The translations under genes were made by a program, and so were the position numbers. Shown here piece by piece: positions 31,120-41,304 of a DNA stretch of 64,000 bases. The notes under the pieces are model-generated. The model made no database searches. It was not told the DNA's origin and was given only the letters and a program-made list of their open reading frames with translations. Source of the stretch: Macrosoma leucophasiata (taxonomy: Eukaryota; Arthropoda; Insecta; Lepidoptera; Hedylidae); the NCBI GenBank assembly GCA_036365455.1, contig JAWQUS010000004.1, positions 4,967,501 through 5,031,500 of the forward strand, written 5' to 3'. Numbering within the stretch: the first letter of the stretch is position 1; every line of letters starts with the position of its first letter.

Positions 31120-31310
31120 ACGTCCAACATACTCGAGATATCAGCTGACCCAACGTAGGTACCTAATGAAATCACACTCCACAAAATTTAATTTCACTTC
31201 AGTAAAAAGAATGCCTCAAAGCTCTTTTACGGTTTAATGGTGGCGAGATGATGTTTATTTATTCTTCTTCGTTACGCGAGGTTCTAAGTGGTAATCTTAG
31301 CGTTAGTGCT
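31120..31310 (+). repeat. Old direct repeat, copy 1
   Basis: CAACATACTCGAGATATCAG, AAAGCTCTTTTACGG and GCGAGGTTCTAAG have diverged counterparts in the same order at 34140-34380 (TAACATACTTGAGATATCAA, AAAGCTCTATAAAG, GCGAGGGTAGTTCTG). The class is unknown. Confidence 0.5.
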
Positions 31311-31330
31311 ACAAAAGAGTAAGTTAGCTT

Positions 31331-31553
31331 TCTTTTTTACATGTGGCAAACAAGCATGCAGTTCACATTGAAGTTAAGTGATGACTGCAGCCTTTAGACA
31401 CTTACACAAAGACCAAGGTCAAAATGCAGATGCGTTACCATTCCCAAGGCCTGTTATGTCTCTGTGCCGGAAATTACAAGGCCGTATATTACCACCTAAC
31501 CGGAACACGACAGTGCTGAACACTACCAGTTAGCTGCAAGTATATTAGGTTAT
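31331..31553 (-). mobile_element. Repeat C, 3' part, interrupted by the ORF1 element
   Basis: Minus C copy from its 3' end to GCAAGTATATTAGG. It is broken at the CGCATTACC position of the consensus and resumes at 32884. Confidence 0.85.
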
Positions 31554-32883
31554 TTATTTATTTATCCATTTATTACAGGCAATAAAATTGATTAAAATTA
31601 AACAACAGGCCCACAGAAATATATACCTTATAAACTAACTAATATATGTTATAGTGTTAGTACATAAATCTTAATACTAGGTTACTACACTTCACTTGCA
31701 CTGTGTCATTGTGCGTTTGAGTGGCACTTGTCCCCGGAAGCGACGGAACACCACATCTTGCGGCCAAAAGCTTTCCTCCATGACGAGGTGCAGCAGGAAT
31801 GTCGGCACACGCACCACGAACGACTTGAAGTTGACGTTGCGGCGCAACTCCAGCAGCTGCACTCTCAGCGTGTACTTCACCTTTCGACGAAGAAACTCCA
31901 CGACGTCCTCCGCCTCGGTGGTGTAGTGGAGGCGGGAGATGTACACCGGGGTATTCGGTTTAGCTGCGTGTAAACCTATATTGGGCTCCACGGGAGCCTT
32001 ACCGCAGCTGTTCTTATTGGTTCGCTGACGGCGCTTCCTCCTTTGCACCGTCACGAAACCATCATTATCATCAGCCTGGTTCGTGGCCTTTTCAGGCCCG
32101 GGCTTCGCAGGGAGCGTCGCAGAGACGCTCTCAGTGAACATACGGTCCAGTCGTGTAGGGGACCGTGCAGAGCGGGGAGGGGCTGCGGGGACGGGGGCGG
32201 GGCTGCGGGGTGCGCGGGCAGCGCATACCGCAGGCACAGAACTCGGCGCCGGCGACGATACCGCTGACGCGAAACTTGCAGGCGATGCATCGAGGGGGCA
32301 AGCACCTCGCACGGTGTTGATGTTATTAGACACCGTCGATGACCTAGTTACTGCCACAGTATTACGCAACTCATTTACTTGGTTGCGCAAATCAGCGACG
32401 GTAACTTGGGAGGCGTCTAACTTATTCTGCACCTCTGCTAAACTTGCCTTCAAAGAAACGATGTCTCTCAAAAGGCAACTCACGTCCACCTGGTCAAAAG
32501 TTACCGGAGGCAACTTAATTAGATCCTTGGCCACAAACGTCGGCACCTCGTCAGGATCCATCTCCTTCAGCAGGGTAATTATATCCTGCAGACTCTTCTT
32601 AGTCCTGCGGGACACCATCTGGTCGCTTCTGTTCAGCAACTTAAACAGCAACAGCTTGGCATTTGCTATTTCTTGTAACTTGCTGAAACTCGTTGAATAT
32701 ATTTGGATGGCGGACACCTCGTCTATAACATCCAATTTCTGTTGCAAGAAAGCCAACATCTCGTTCGCCACCAGTGTATCACTCATGGCAACCGAAGTTT
32801 TGAGCGACGGCTTATGCCGCGCTAAACGATAATAATTGAGTAGGCAGCTCGTCCGATTCGGAACGCGGCACACGCACGACTGC
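31554..32883 (-). mobile_element. ORF1-only non-LTR element nested in repeat C
   Basis: A 1330-bp insertion. On the minus strand it starts GCAGTCGTGCGTGTGCCGCG, an initiator-like 5' end of the type seen in full-length insect LINEs. It has about 100 bp of leader, one intact ORF, about 140 bp of 3' UTR, and ends in (TAAA)n. GTTAT (plus strand) flanks it at 31549-31553 and 32884-32888; the T-to-A difference from the C consensus is shared by both copies, as expected for a duplication. No ORF2 (endonuclease/reverse transcriptase) is present, so movement would need an enzyme in trans. Confidence 0.85.
31692..32786 (-). CDS. ORF1-like protein of a non-LTR retrotransposon
   Basis: 365 codons without a stop. 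The frame stays open upstream to an ATG at 32873, but I chose the ATG at 32786 (MSDTLVANEMLAFLQQKLD) because its start and context match the lepidopteran protein type. Visible parts: an N-terminal helical region with DPDEVPTFVAKDL (about 80-92), a heptad-like coiled coil (about 105-145), a Pro/Ala/Ser-rich linker (about 165-215), a basic RRKRRQR stretch, and a C-terminal block NTPVYISRLHY...FKSFVVRVP...FWPQDVVFRRFRG like the RNA-binding end of LINE ORF1 proteins. Expected role: binding element RNA as a trimer or multimer. I saw no zinc knuckle. Confidence 0.8.
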   Translation of the reverse strand: MSDTLVANEMLAFLQQKLDVIDEVSAIQIYSTSFSKLQEIANAKLLLFKLLNRSDQMVSRRTKKSLQDIITLLKEMDPDEVPTFVAKDLIKLPPVTFDQVDVSCLLRDIVSLKASLAEVQNKLDASQVTVADLRNQVNELRNTVAVTRSSTVSNNINTVRGACPLDASPASFASAVSSPAPSSVPAVCAARAPRSPAPVPAAPPRSARSPTRLDRMFTESVSATLPAKPGPEKATNQADDNDGFVTVQRRKRRQRTNKNSCGKAPVEPNIGLHAAKPNTPVYISRLHYTTEAEDVVEFLRRKVKYTLRVQLLELRRNVNFKSFVVRVPTFLLHLVMEESFWPQDVVFRRFRGQVPLKRTMTQCK

Positions 32884-32939
32884 GTTATGCGGTGGTGCCT
32901 ACGCCCGCGAACTCCGTCGCTGGAGCTCTACCACCAGTA
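32884..32939 (-). mobile_element. Repeat C, 5' head, right of the nested element
   Basis: The head of the interrupted C copy (GGTGGTGCCTACGCCCGCG, CTGGAGCTCTACCACCAGT). Confidence 0.85.
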
Positions 32940-32944
32940 AGTAT

Positions 32945-33300
32945 ATTATATAATTCCTTAAGAAAAACAGTATAATATGTACACACGTAAGAACTTATAT
33001 TTCCTAAGCATAACAATCAAATATACCAAAAATAAAATAAAAAGTCTAAAAATATTTCGCAACTAACTTCAGACTGTTGTTTTTATCTGTCGGTGTGCGC
33101 GCGCATCTTCAAAAAAGAATACATACATTTTTGGGCCTAGGTGTTAACACTGTACAAATTATGACATTTTGTCACAACTATAATATAAATAATTTCAAAT
33201 TCGGACATTTTTTGAATTGCCGGTAATTGAAGTATATGATCAAGTAAAAATTGGGTTACATTGCTAATTGTAAACTGTATTACAAAATGAACTTTTTTTG
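32945..33300. other. Unassigned AT-rich spacer
   Basis: Nothing recognised between two C copies. Confidence 0.35.
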
Positions 33301-33301
33301 T

Positions 33302-33591
33302 ACTGGTGGTAGAGCTCCAGTGACGGAGCTCGCGGGCGTAGGCACCACCGCATTACCTAATATACTTGCCGCTAAATGTTAGTGTTCAACACTATCGTGT
33401 TCCGGTCAGGTGGTAATGTACGGCCCTGTAATTTCCGGCACAGAGGCATAAGACCTTAGGCCTCAGGAGTGGTAACGCATCTGTATTTTGACCTTGGTCT
33501 TTGTATGGGTGTCTATAGGCTGCAGTTATCACTTAACATCAATGTGAACTGCATGCTTGTGTACCACTACCATTACATACAAAAAAAAAAA
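33302..33591 (+). mobile_element. Repeat C copy, full length, plus
   Basis: One of the best copies, from ACTGGTGGTAGAGCTCC to CATTACATAC followed by an A run. Short TTGTA on both sides may be a remnant target duplication, but it is too short to rely on. Confidence 0.9.
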
Positions 33592-33764
33592 AATTGTAAC
33601 TGTGTAATGGGTTAACCAGTTATGATTTTGACGACTAAAAATACCTACCTTTTTTTGTTATACTTTTTTGGCGAGGTTGGAAAAAAAATATTTGAATGAA
33701 AGGAGACGCGTTATTTTGGGCTTGTAAATTCGTTACTGATTAACCCATTACACAGTTCATCTAT

Positions 33765-34075
33765 ACAAATAAACTAAATTAGAGTGTCTGTTTGTAATGT
33801 AAAAATAACCGCTTTTTACTAAATACATATGTATCTATACACGGTACATATGCCAAAACAACATGTTTTACAATTTTTGTCTGTCTGTCTGTTTGTTCCC
33901 GCTAATCTCGGGAACGGCTGGACCGATTTTGACGGGACTTTCACTGACAGATAGCTTATGTAATAAGCAGTAACTTAGGCTACTTTCATACTAGCTGCAC
34001 TCCCGTCTTCGTCTGGGTAGGTACTGAACAATTATAAATTCTCACGGGGACGAAGTCGCGGACACAGATAGTTTT
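33765..34075 (+). repeat. Repeat I copy, most complete
   Basis: Begins ATCTATACAAATAAACTAAA and GTGTCTGTTTGTAATG. It continues GTCTGTCTGTCTGTTTGTTC and CGGGAACGGCTGGACCGATT, and ends with ACTAGCTGCACTCCCGTC and ACGAAGTCGCGGACACAG. It lacks any frame. Confidence 0.65.
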
Positions 34076-34139
34076 GTAATATAGTTAACAATTAGCAATC
34101 TAAAAATTACTTACTCATCATTTGGAATATAACAATTTA

Positions 34140-34380
34140 ATTAACATTCTTTGCACTGACTCCTAACATACTTGAGATATCAACCAACCCAACATAATTA
34201 AATGAACTGCTGGACTGTGTGAAATTTCATTTGCCATGACTAAATTTGTAGAATGCCACTGAAAAGCTCTATAAAGTTTTCACGGTAAACTGGTACCTAA
34301 CATGTTGATATTCATTTGTTACCCTTTGCGAGGGTAGTTCTGATAATGGGATTAATATTTCGTAATGTTAGAACCTTCAC
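34140..34380 (+). repeat. Old direct repeat, copy 2
   Basis: Diverged partner of 31120-31310, about 3 kb downstream in the same orientation. The C copies and the ORF1 element between them are later insertions. Confidence 0.5.
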
Positions 34381-34439
34381 TTTACATACTGCAAATGATC
34401 ATGGCCAAATAAAAAAAAAAAAAAAAAAACACAAGGTGA

Positions 34440-34560
34440 TTTTTAAGTGGAACACGATATTACAGTAGGCAAATAGATAAGGTAATTCGGTGGTGCCTAC
34501 GCCTTCGAGTCCGTCTCTGGAGCCCTTTATTAGAACTCTACTACCAGAGAATGTCTTGCT
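34440..34560 (-). mobile_element. Repeat C head fragment, diverged
   Basis: TAATTCGGTGGTGCCTACGC and TCTCTGGAGCCC with an insertion in the hairpin. It is preceded by a 19-A run at 34411-34429. Confidence 0.55.
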
Positions 34561-34623
34561 ACAAAAAGAGTTCATAAGTGTGCTATATTTTCGGTACCCG
34601 TTCATTTTAAATAAATAAATACA

Positions 34624-34814
34624 ATTACACTCACAGCTCCACAGTAGGTATAAACCTGTGTCGTGGGTGCTGTTGTACACAAACAACACATACACAAACA
34701 CCCAGACCCGAAACAAATATCTGTGGGCCATACAAACATTTGTCCCGGTGCGGGGATCGAACCCGCGACCCTCCGAATCAAACGGTCATCTCATACCGCT
34801 GGACTAACCGGGTC
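34624..34814 (-). mobile_element. SINE-B copy 4, minus
   Basis: Full length with an intact B box and head (complement of CCCGGTTAGTCCAGCGG with one change). Confidence 0.85.
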
Positions 34815-35027
34815 GTTCGGATTTTACCGACAAACGTTTCAATACTCTTCATTACAAAACCACGTTTTGCAATGATTTCGTTTCGCATAAATAATACGGC
34901 TAAGCTTCGTTACTTGGCAAAGAGATTATTACAAAACGATTCATTTCATAACTCATCACTTCATATAATTTAGTTGAAAGAAAATATTCTAAAATTTTAC
35001 GGCATAATCAGGTTAGTTGTTTGTTAT

Positions 35028-35210
35028 CCCGGTTAGTCTAGCGGTGTGAGATGACCATTTGATTCGAAGGGTCGCGGGTTCGATCCCCGCACCGGGACAA
35101 ATGTTTATTATATTTGTTTCGGGTCTGGGTGTTTGTGTATGTGTTGTATGTGTACAACGGCACCCACGACACAGGTTTATACCTACTGTGGGGCTGTGAG
35201 TGTAAGCGTA
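35028..35210 (+). mobile_element. SINE-B copy 5, plus
   Basis: Full length. Both internal boxes are intact, and the acceptor-like ends CCCGGTT/CCGGGAC pair. It lies 214 bp from the minus copy at 34.6-34.8 kb, so the two form an inverted pair with arms of about 185 bp. Confidence 0.9.
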
Positions 35211-35219
35211 TTTTATTTT

Positions 35220-35400
35220 TTATATATTTTTTTTATTTTTATATTATTTCGCATTAACACATGCTTGTGAAATATATTTTATTTTAAAGAAAAATGGAAA
35301 GAAAAATTTGACTTCAGGCGAGACTTGAACTCGCGGCCTACTGGGAATCTAGTCCAGCCGCTTTTCCAATTGAGCTACTGAAGTCCTGCCTGATTTGTCG
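35220..35400 (-). mobile_element. SINE-F copy 3
   Basis: tRNA-like core at 35310-35385 on the minus strand, with one more change in the D arm region (GCTTTTCC) than copies 1 and 2. It directly follows SINE-B. Confidence 0.7.
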
Positions 35401-35429
35401 AAATAATATAAAAAGTCAAATTTCATAAT

Positions 35430-35500
35430 CAGGTTAGTTGTTTTTATATTATTTCGCATTAACACATGCTTGTGAAATATATTTTTCTTTAAAATAAAAT
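35430..35500 (-). mobile_element. SINE-F flank fragment
   Basis: TATTATTTCGCATTAACACA and GCTTGTGAAATATATTTT are repeated without the tRNA-like core. The preceding AATCAGGTTAGTTGTT also repeats (35004 and 35428). Confidence 0.55.
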
Positions 35501-35681
35501 ATAATCAGGTTAGGTCGAAGGACGAGCTCCGCTCACCCGCTGCACCATTCGGTTTTGGTGTTCGGTTTTTCTTTGCTGATAGTATTAATTATTATTTTAT
35601 ACATTTACGTAATCAAATGTTTGCAAAATAATTAGTATACGAATCGTTGAGTTGCGAAATGATACATTCCCAGAATTATAT

Positions 35682-35976
35682 CGTAACTTCACGCCTGTAA
35701 TCCCCGAAGGGGTAGGCAGAGGTAAATGCATGCATTCAAGCATACATGCAAACACCAACGATTCGCCGGTTACGTTTTTGGCTCATGTAACAGGTGGCGA
35801 GCCTGTTGCCATCTACGGGCACATTACCAAACTCTAGGTACTGGGAAACTTCCAGAACTTGGGAAAAATCCGAATAGATTTTAAACCGTTATCTCTGACA
35901 GCCCCCGACCCGGGAATCGAACCCAGGACCTCCAGCGTAGTAGTAGTGACCTGCTACCACTAGGCTTCTGAGGCAG
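35682..35976 (-). mobile_element. SINE-A copy 6, minus, full length
   Basis: Runs from CGTAACTTCACGCC to the head (complement of CTGCCTCAGAAGCCTAGTGG). The B box is intact (GGTTCGATTCC on the minus strand). Confidence 0.88.
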
Positions 35977-36279
35977 TTCAGAATTATATATTTGTGGAAT
36001 TAATAGTGTAGAAAACGTTGGTTTTGAAATGAAGATTTGCGTAACGTTCGTCGGTAAAACATTAGTGTACCTATATTTTCTATCATATCCGAATAAGCTA
36101 CGTATGCTTCTTGGCGATGCTACGTTTATTAATAAAGGGGTAACAGTTTACAGAAACTATTTATTTTTGCACCTAGAATTTCATGATTCAAATAAAAGTC
36201 AACGCCTCAATTTATGTAACCGCAACTGAAATACATAAATCTTTTAACAGATAAACACTATCGCAATCAAATAACAAAA

Positions 36280-37195
36280 TTGAAACGGCCAAGCGCGAGT
36301 CGGACTCGCCCATGAGAAGTTCCGTCGTAATAAGCAATGTTTATCGAGAGTTTTATTTGCAGTGAAAATACGAGTATATCATATCTCAAAAATTTTAAAA
36401 CCATATTTTGTTGAATGTTTTTAATAATAACGACAGCTTGTATGGTTATCTCCTTCTTATTTATATAAAATAGAGGGGAAGGACACACATTTTACCACTT
36501 TGGAAGTGTCTATCCTTAAAACCATTGACTTTGAGGAAAAAGTGATTTTAGAAACCTGTCATTGTTGGTCAATGTCATTTAAAAAGATATACCTACCTAA
36601 TATAGACACGTAGATTTGGTCATAAATCTTTTTTTGTTCAGTTCCTAGTAAAGAGACACACATATTTTTGTTTATAAAGTCATAAAGCGGTTCACAGATT
36701 ACATCTATGTAGGGGTTAACATATACGTAGTAATTGTGAGACGTGATGCGACGTGTGCAATTTGTGTACCACGCCATCGCCGTCCGGCAGTTCAGTCCGG
36801 TCCGCATAACATGTAACTTGTGTTCGCAATAAATTGGAGTAAATTCAGTGTAGAGCTCAGACTTTTAATTATCGCATTCCTGGACTAAGTAGGTGACCTG
36901 CACACACACACCATACACCTAAATCTACATACCGAGTTTCAAAAATGTAGTCTTAATGGTTTCAGAGTAGAGTGGCTGTGACTGACAGACAAACAGATAT
37001 GACGAATCTATAAGGAAGCTGAAAAGTGACCAAAACGTCGGGTTCGATTTAAAATAATCATTGTAGTTTATCACACGCGAGATAAATTCGTAAACTAGTT
37101 TTATTTCAATGAGCGTAGCTTGCGAAAACGTAAGAACATACTATGAATCTATAAGGGTTCATTATTTTGACATTTTGCTGCGGAACCCTAAGAAA
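36280..37195 (+). repeat. Family-H pieces
   Basis: GCCAAGCGCGAGTCGGACTC at 36290, then near 36960-37020 GGTTTCAGAGTAGAGTGGCT and ACAGACAAACAGATATGACG, and near 37150 CTATAAGGGTTC with GCGGAACCCTAAG. Both ends of H are present but the interior is diverged. A frame at 36559-36807 has no recognised motif. Confidence 0.45.
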
Positions 37196-37350
37196 CTACC
37201 GATTCACGTACGTCTTCTATTTAGCGGCCGCACTATATAACCTTATATAGTCAACCTAAACTGAATCGCTATTATCTTATGTCTCGTTTCTTCAAACGCA
37301 CTTTCCTATAAGACGAATTAAACAAAATTTTGGCAGTGCTTAAATTAATA

Positions 37351-37662
37351 ACTGCCCCAGTAGCCTAGTGGTAGCAGGCCACTACTACTACGCTGGAGGT
37401 CCTGGGTTCGATTCCCGGGTCGGGAGCTATCAGAGATAACGGTTAAAAATCCTTTATCTCTGGTTCTATTAAGACTCTTCCATTTTCTGGAAGTGTCCCA
37501 GTACCTCGGAGTTTGGCAATGTGCCCGGAGATGGCAACAGGTTCGCCACCCGTTACATGGGCCAAAAACGTAACCGGCGAATCGTGGGTGTTTGCATACA
37601 TGCTTGAAAGCATGCATTTACCTCTGCCTACCACTTCGGGGATTACAGGTGTGAAGTTACGT
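37351..37662 (+). mobile_element. SINE-A copy 7, plus, full length
   Basis: The best plus-strand copy: A box TAGCCTAGTGGTAGCAGG, B box GGTTCGATTCC, complete body and 3' end (CTTCGGGGATTACAGGTG), then a T-rich flank. Confidence 0.9.
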
Positions 37663-37664
37663 TT

Positions 37665-39365
37665 TTTTTCTTAAATTAAATCGCAGCAATACTGGGTACA
37701 GGCCCTATTCTTAAAAAAACAAGTGAAAACTAAAGTATGCGATGAGTACAGCGGCCTACGCCATCCGAAAGCGATATATCGAACTGAGATTAACAAGCTC
37801 TCGTAAACGATAAATGATTTATTTTAATATGTAAGCTTGTGAGATATTTTGTTTGATTTTTGTTGTACTCCCACTGCGTTTCATCAGCGTTGATGTGTTT
37901 GATAATATTGATCGGCAGTCGATTGATTCGATCTAAACTCTTTGATTCTCTTGTGAAATTATTATTAAAATCAACTCGGCTTATTTAAGTGATTAATCTT
38001 GGACGCGGTAGATGTAGCTATGTTTGTGCATAAGCATAGATAAGGCGGCCAACCGTTCCAGATTCTGCGGGACCGTCCCGTAATGCTGGATGTAATCCCG
38101 CTTTGTAAGAATTAATAAAATAGTCCCGCAAAACGTTCGATGCGTCCCGCATTCGATATATTGACGTACCATGCCTTTTTTTTTCAAGCTACTACATAGC
38201 CACACAGTCACACACACACATAAAACATACACTACACATGCGTGTGTGGGTGTACCCACACACACACGCGTATATCAACACGCATTGTGTGAATTCAATT
38301 GAAAATTGTTTGCGTGTGTGTATGTGATCGCTTTGTTCTATTTTGAATTCTTAAGAAAGTGTCACTCTATTGATATAAAATATTTTAATAATAAATGTGT
38401 TTTTTCATGTAATTTTGGTACGTATACTGACAAAAGTTCATAATTCGCATTCACCATACCCTATCTATCCACAAAAAGTCGCGCATCCTATTTTCAGAAA
38501 GTTGGCTTTATTCATATAAAGAAAATAACTTCACGCCTGTAATCTCCATAAGGCCAAATAATACGTTCTTATTACGATCTACGCACAAAAAATCAAACAC
38601 GGTCACTCCGTTAAGGGTCCATATCTGGTTGCATAAATTACAGAGGCATATTTTAAGGCTGCATACTGTTTTTTGGCATTCTTTTCGTTTCGCATAATAT
38701 TCATTCAAAATAAATCATTAGCATAATTTATTTCTTACTAACTTGTTATGATAATGATATATCAGCATATAATGTTTCAAAATAATAATTACTTATCATA
38801 ACATTTATTGCATCTCACCCTATGGCATTAACACGTAGAACAACATAGTGTTACGGATTAAAAAAAACTAACACTGAAGGGGCGGCGGGTGAGATGGTAC
38901 TTAATGTATTTTTGGACATAGATCAAAAGACTAAGCCTAAGAAGTGACAACTGAAACGTCTGCAGTACCCATTAATTTACCATCTGTGGCGCTACGTACT
39001 TGTTTTTAATACGTAAAACAGGAATTTGTATTTGCGATAACATTAGAGTGCCAAAAGCCCATAACAAGTAGGTAATAAAGGTATGACAATATGATTTCAA
39101 ATGTGAATTGTATGCTTTGTGTTGTAGTGTTGTTAGTATCTAATTAAGTCTGCAATATCTGACAAAATCAGCTCTTGAGTCCAAACTCAGCTAACGAAGA
39201 TAGCCTCTTGATATTTACAATATAAATAATAGAATGATGACCGTGACATTGAGTCAGAATAAAAACTCAAAAAAAATACATGAATCAAATAAACAAACAC
39301 TAACTAATTAGGTATGAAGTCATAATAAATGTCATGTTTAAATATAGATACATTAGGTACACTTA
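37665..39365. other. Mostly unassigned; CA/TG-rich region at 38.2-38.3 kb
   Basis: About 1.7 kb without a recognised gene. The only features are repeated CCCGCAAAA/CCCGCATTC-type motifs at 38060-38155 and a CA/TG microsatellite with a hairpin (TGCGTGTGTGGGTG with CCCACACACACACGCG) at 38205-38275. Confidence 0.4.
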
Positions 39366-39370
39366 TAAAT

Positions 39371-39596
39371 ATACAATGCGAATATTTATGGTTGCAGAGG
39401 CCCAGGAAGACCAAGACTGAGCTACCGTGACCAAATAGGTCGAGTACTGTCCGAGGGTGGAGTCAAAAATCTTAGGAATCGGCGTGCATGTATGAAAACA
39501 ATGATGAATGTAGAAGAAGCACAGGTGTGTCAGGACCGGGATCTGGCGCCCCACACTCTCTGCCTACCCCGTAAGAGACTTGGCGTGAAGATACGT
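39371..39596 (+). mobile_element. LINE-D 3' end, plus
   Basis: The plus frame shows GRPRLSYRDQIGRVL-like sequence, then an NRRACMK motif. Small deletions break the end. The tail is reduced to GATACGTATAATA. Confidence 0.7.
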
Positions 39597-39850
39597 ATAA
39601 TATTACACTTTGTATATTGTTTCATTTTATATTGCATAAGATGACTCTTTACAATCTATCAAAGATGTGAATCCACAACATACCGACGGAAATAACTTCT
39701 ACTATACGGTAGTATTATTACATATTCTCTGACGGTAGGTAGGTATTACATCGACTGCGTCATAAAGATATCCAGAATTTTATAATACTCAAACAAAATA
39801 TAAGTGTACACGTGTTCAATATGATCGATTATTTCGAACAAAGTAGATCA

Positions 39851-39923
39851 GCCCGGCTAGCTCAGTCGGTAGAGCATGAGACTCTTAATCTCAGGGTCGT
39901 GGGTTCGAGCCCCACGTTGGGCG
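39851..39923 (+). tRNA. tRNA-Lys (anticodon CTT)
   Basis: 73 nt with a full cloverleaf: acceptor GCCCGGC/GTTGGGC (one G-T pair), D arm GCTC/GAGC, anticodon stem TGAGA/TCTCA with loop CTCTTAA (CTT at 39884-39886), T arm GTGGG/CCCAC with loop TTCGAGC, and discriminator G. The A box (TAGCTCAGTCGG) and B box (GGTTCGAGCCC) are consensus. A TTTT stop for polymerase III follows at 39931. No SINE body is attached and no second copy exists here, so I take it as a real gene decoding AAG. Confidence 0.95.
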
Positions 39924-39930
39924 AAACAAC

Positions 39931-39934
39931 TTTT
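39931..39934 (+). terminator. Polymerase III T-run terminator of tRNA-Lys
   Basis: Four T residues, 7 nt after the mature 3' end, the usual position for a tRNA gene stop. Confidence 0.7.
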
Positions 39935-40184
39935 ATGTCATTTTGTTTTACTACCATTTACTTTCTGTAGCTTTTTTGGTGAAAAAAAATTTTTTTTTTT
40001 AATTTTGTTTGTAACGTAGAGCGAAGCATAATCGAAAAGCGTAGCATTTTAAATAAACCACAAACAGTCCCAAAACTAAATTCTAATATAGGTATCTGTT
40101 ATTATTTTATCACTGATGACGATAAATATAGGGTGGACAGACAATGTGAATAGTGAAATATATTACATATCTATATATCATAGT

Positions 40185-40240
40185 TTTTTTTTTTTATAGA
40201 AAAATGGAAAGATACTTTGACTTCACATTTATTGCGTTTC
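40185..40240 (-). mobile_element. SINE-F relic with the tRNA-like core deleted
   Basis: AAAAATGGAAAGATACTTTGACTTCACATTTATTGC joins the two F flanks directly. The deletion endpoints both lie in CTTCA, suggesting loss between short direct repeats. Confidence 0.55.
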
Positions 40241-40301
40241 TGAATATATGATCAATGATAGCATCAAAAAGTAAATATATTTCCTTTTCGTTTGTATTTT
40301 C

Positions 40302-40460
40302 ATTCGATGGGTCGCGGGTTCGATCCCCGCACCGGGACAAATATTTGTATGGCCTACAGATATTTGTTTTCGGGTCTGGGTGTTTTGTATGTGTTGTATG
40401 TGTACAACGGCACCCACAACACAGATTTATACCTACTGTGGGGCTGTGAGTGTAAGCGTA
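40302..40460 (+). mobile_element. SINE-B copy 6, 5' truncated
   Basis: Starts inside the head just before the B box (GGGTCGCGGGTTCGATCCCC) and is otherwise complete. The A box is missing. Confidence 0.85.
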
Positions 40461-40511
40461 TTTTATTTTATTTATTTATTCATTAATCGCGATAGTAAGA
40501 AATTCACTCAC

Positions 40512-40704
40512 CTGCAATTTTTCGTTCTCTCATTTTCCTCCACAACTGTTCGGCTTTCCTCATCGGCCAGTTCTCCACTTTTGCGCTGAAACTTCTGAAG
40601 AATTTGTATTCCTTGAAGTGAGACATTCTTCTTTCCATTTTGCTCGGCGTGTGTCCAGATGGTGGAGGTGACGGTGCTTTCGGAGTTGACGACGGTGACG
40701 CCAT
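40512..40704 (-). CDS. Probable first coding exon of a host gene
   Basis: The minus-strand ATG at 40704 lies in a good context (TTCAAAATGGCG). It opens 64 codons: a Ser/Pro-rich start (MASPSSTPKAPSPPPSGHTP), then a charged, aromatic-rich segment (SHFKEYKFFRSFSAKVENW, MRKAEQLWRKMRERKIA). At 40512 the frame meets GCAG/GTGAGT, a consensus splice donor, leaving phase 1. It overlaps no repeat, and its composition is unlike the surrounding frames. I do not recognise the protein. If right, the gene continues towards position 1, with its next exon outside or unrecognised. Confidence 0.6.
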
Positions 40705-40709
40705 TTTGA

Positions 40710-41195
40710 ATTTATATTCCTATTCTATTTTTGAAAATCCACATTTCACGCCTTTTTAAATTCGGTTTCAATTTGGCCCCGTCTTTACTCTGCCTTGAAT
40801 TTCCATTTTATTGTAATATTCTTTATTTTTAGTAAATACATTTTTAATATTTAAGCTTTTTAAATAGACAAATTTAAGCGTTATTTAATAAATGTAAATA
40901 TATATTTTTTTAATTATAATAATATAAATAGATTTAGATTTTAGATCACGAGTGACTAGACAAGTTTTATTCTTATACACGTTAATTAAGTATTGGAAAT
41001 TTATAAATACTGTTGTTTACTTATTAATATTTTATTAATAGAAATTGTAACATTTCAGCGTTTGATAAGTAAACTACTATTTTATTGACTTTGGCAAAGG
41101 TTCACTTTAATATTAAATCTCTCTTAAGTTCACTGAGATGCTAATTAACCTGAAACAAATAAAAATTAAGTTATTATTAATTATAAAATAATAAT
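40710..41195. other. Unassigned AT-rich sequence upstream of the exon
   Basis: Would contain the 5' UTR and perhaps the promoter of the minus-strand exon. I see no clear splice acceptor with a polypyrimidine tract directly before the ATG and no obvious TATA box. Confidence 0.35.
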
Positions 41196-41197
41196 TG

Positions 41198-41300
41198 AAA
41201 ACCTGTCAAGTGCGAGTTGGACTCGCCCGTGAAAGGTTCTGTAGTAGCTAGTAATATTAATAGTTTTATCTGCAGTTTTAGAAAATATCTTTACCTACTG
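41198..41300 (+). repeat. Family-H 5' fragment
   Basis: GTCAAGTGCGAGTTGGACTC and GAAAGGTTCTGTAGTAG. Confidence 0.5.
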
Positions 41301-41304
41301 TAGC

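Noticed and set aside
32083..32832. 249-codon plus-strand frame
   Set aside because: Antisense to the ORF1-like gene. The minus strand has the recognisable protein, the coiled coil and the correct element polarity, so the plus frame is a shadow.
36029..36229. 66-codon plus frame as a host gene
   Set aside because: Hydrophobic and AT-rich with no splice signals or recognised motif; length is within chance for this composition.
38205..38275. CA/TG-rich stretch as a regulatory element
   Set aside because: Consistent with an ordinary microsatellite; nothing else supports regulation.
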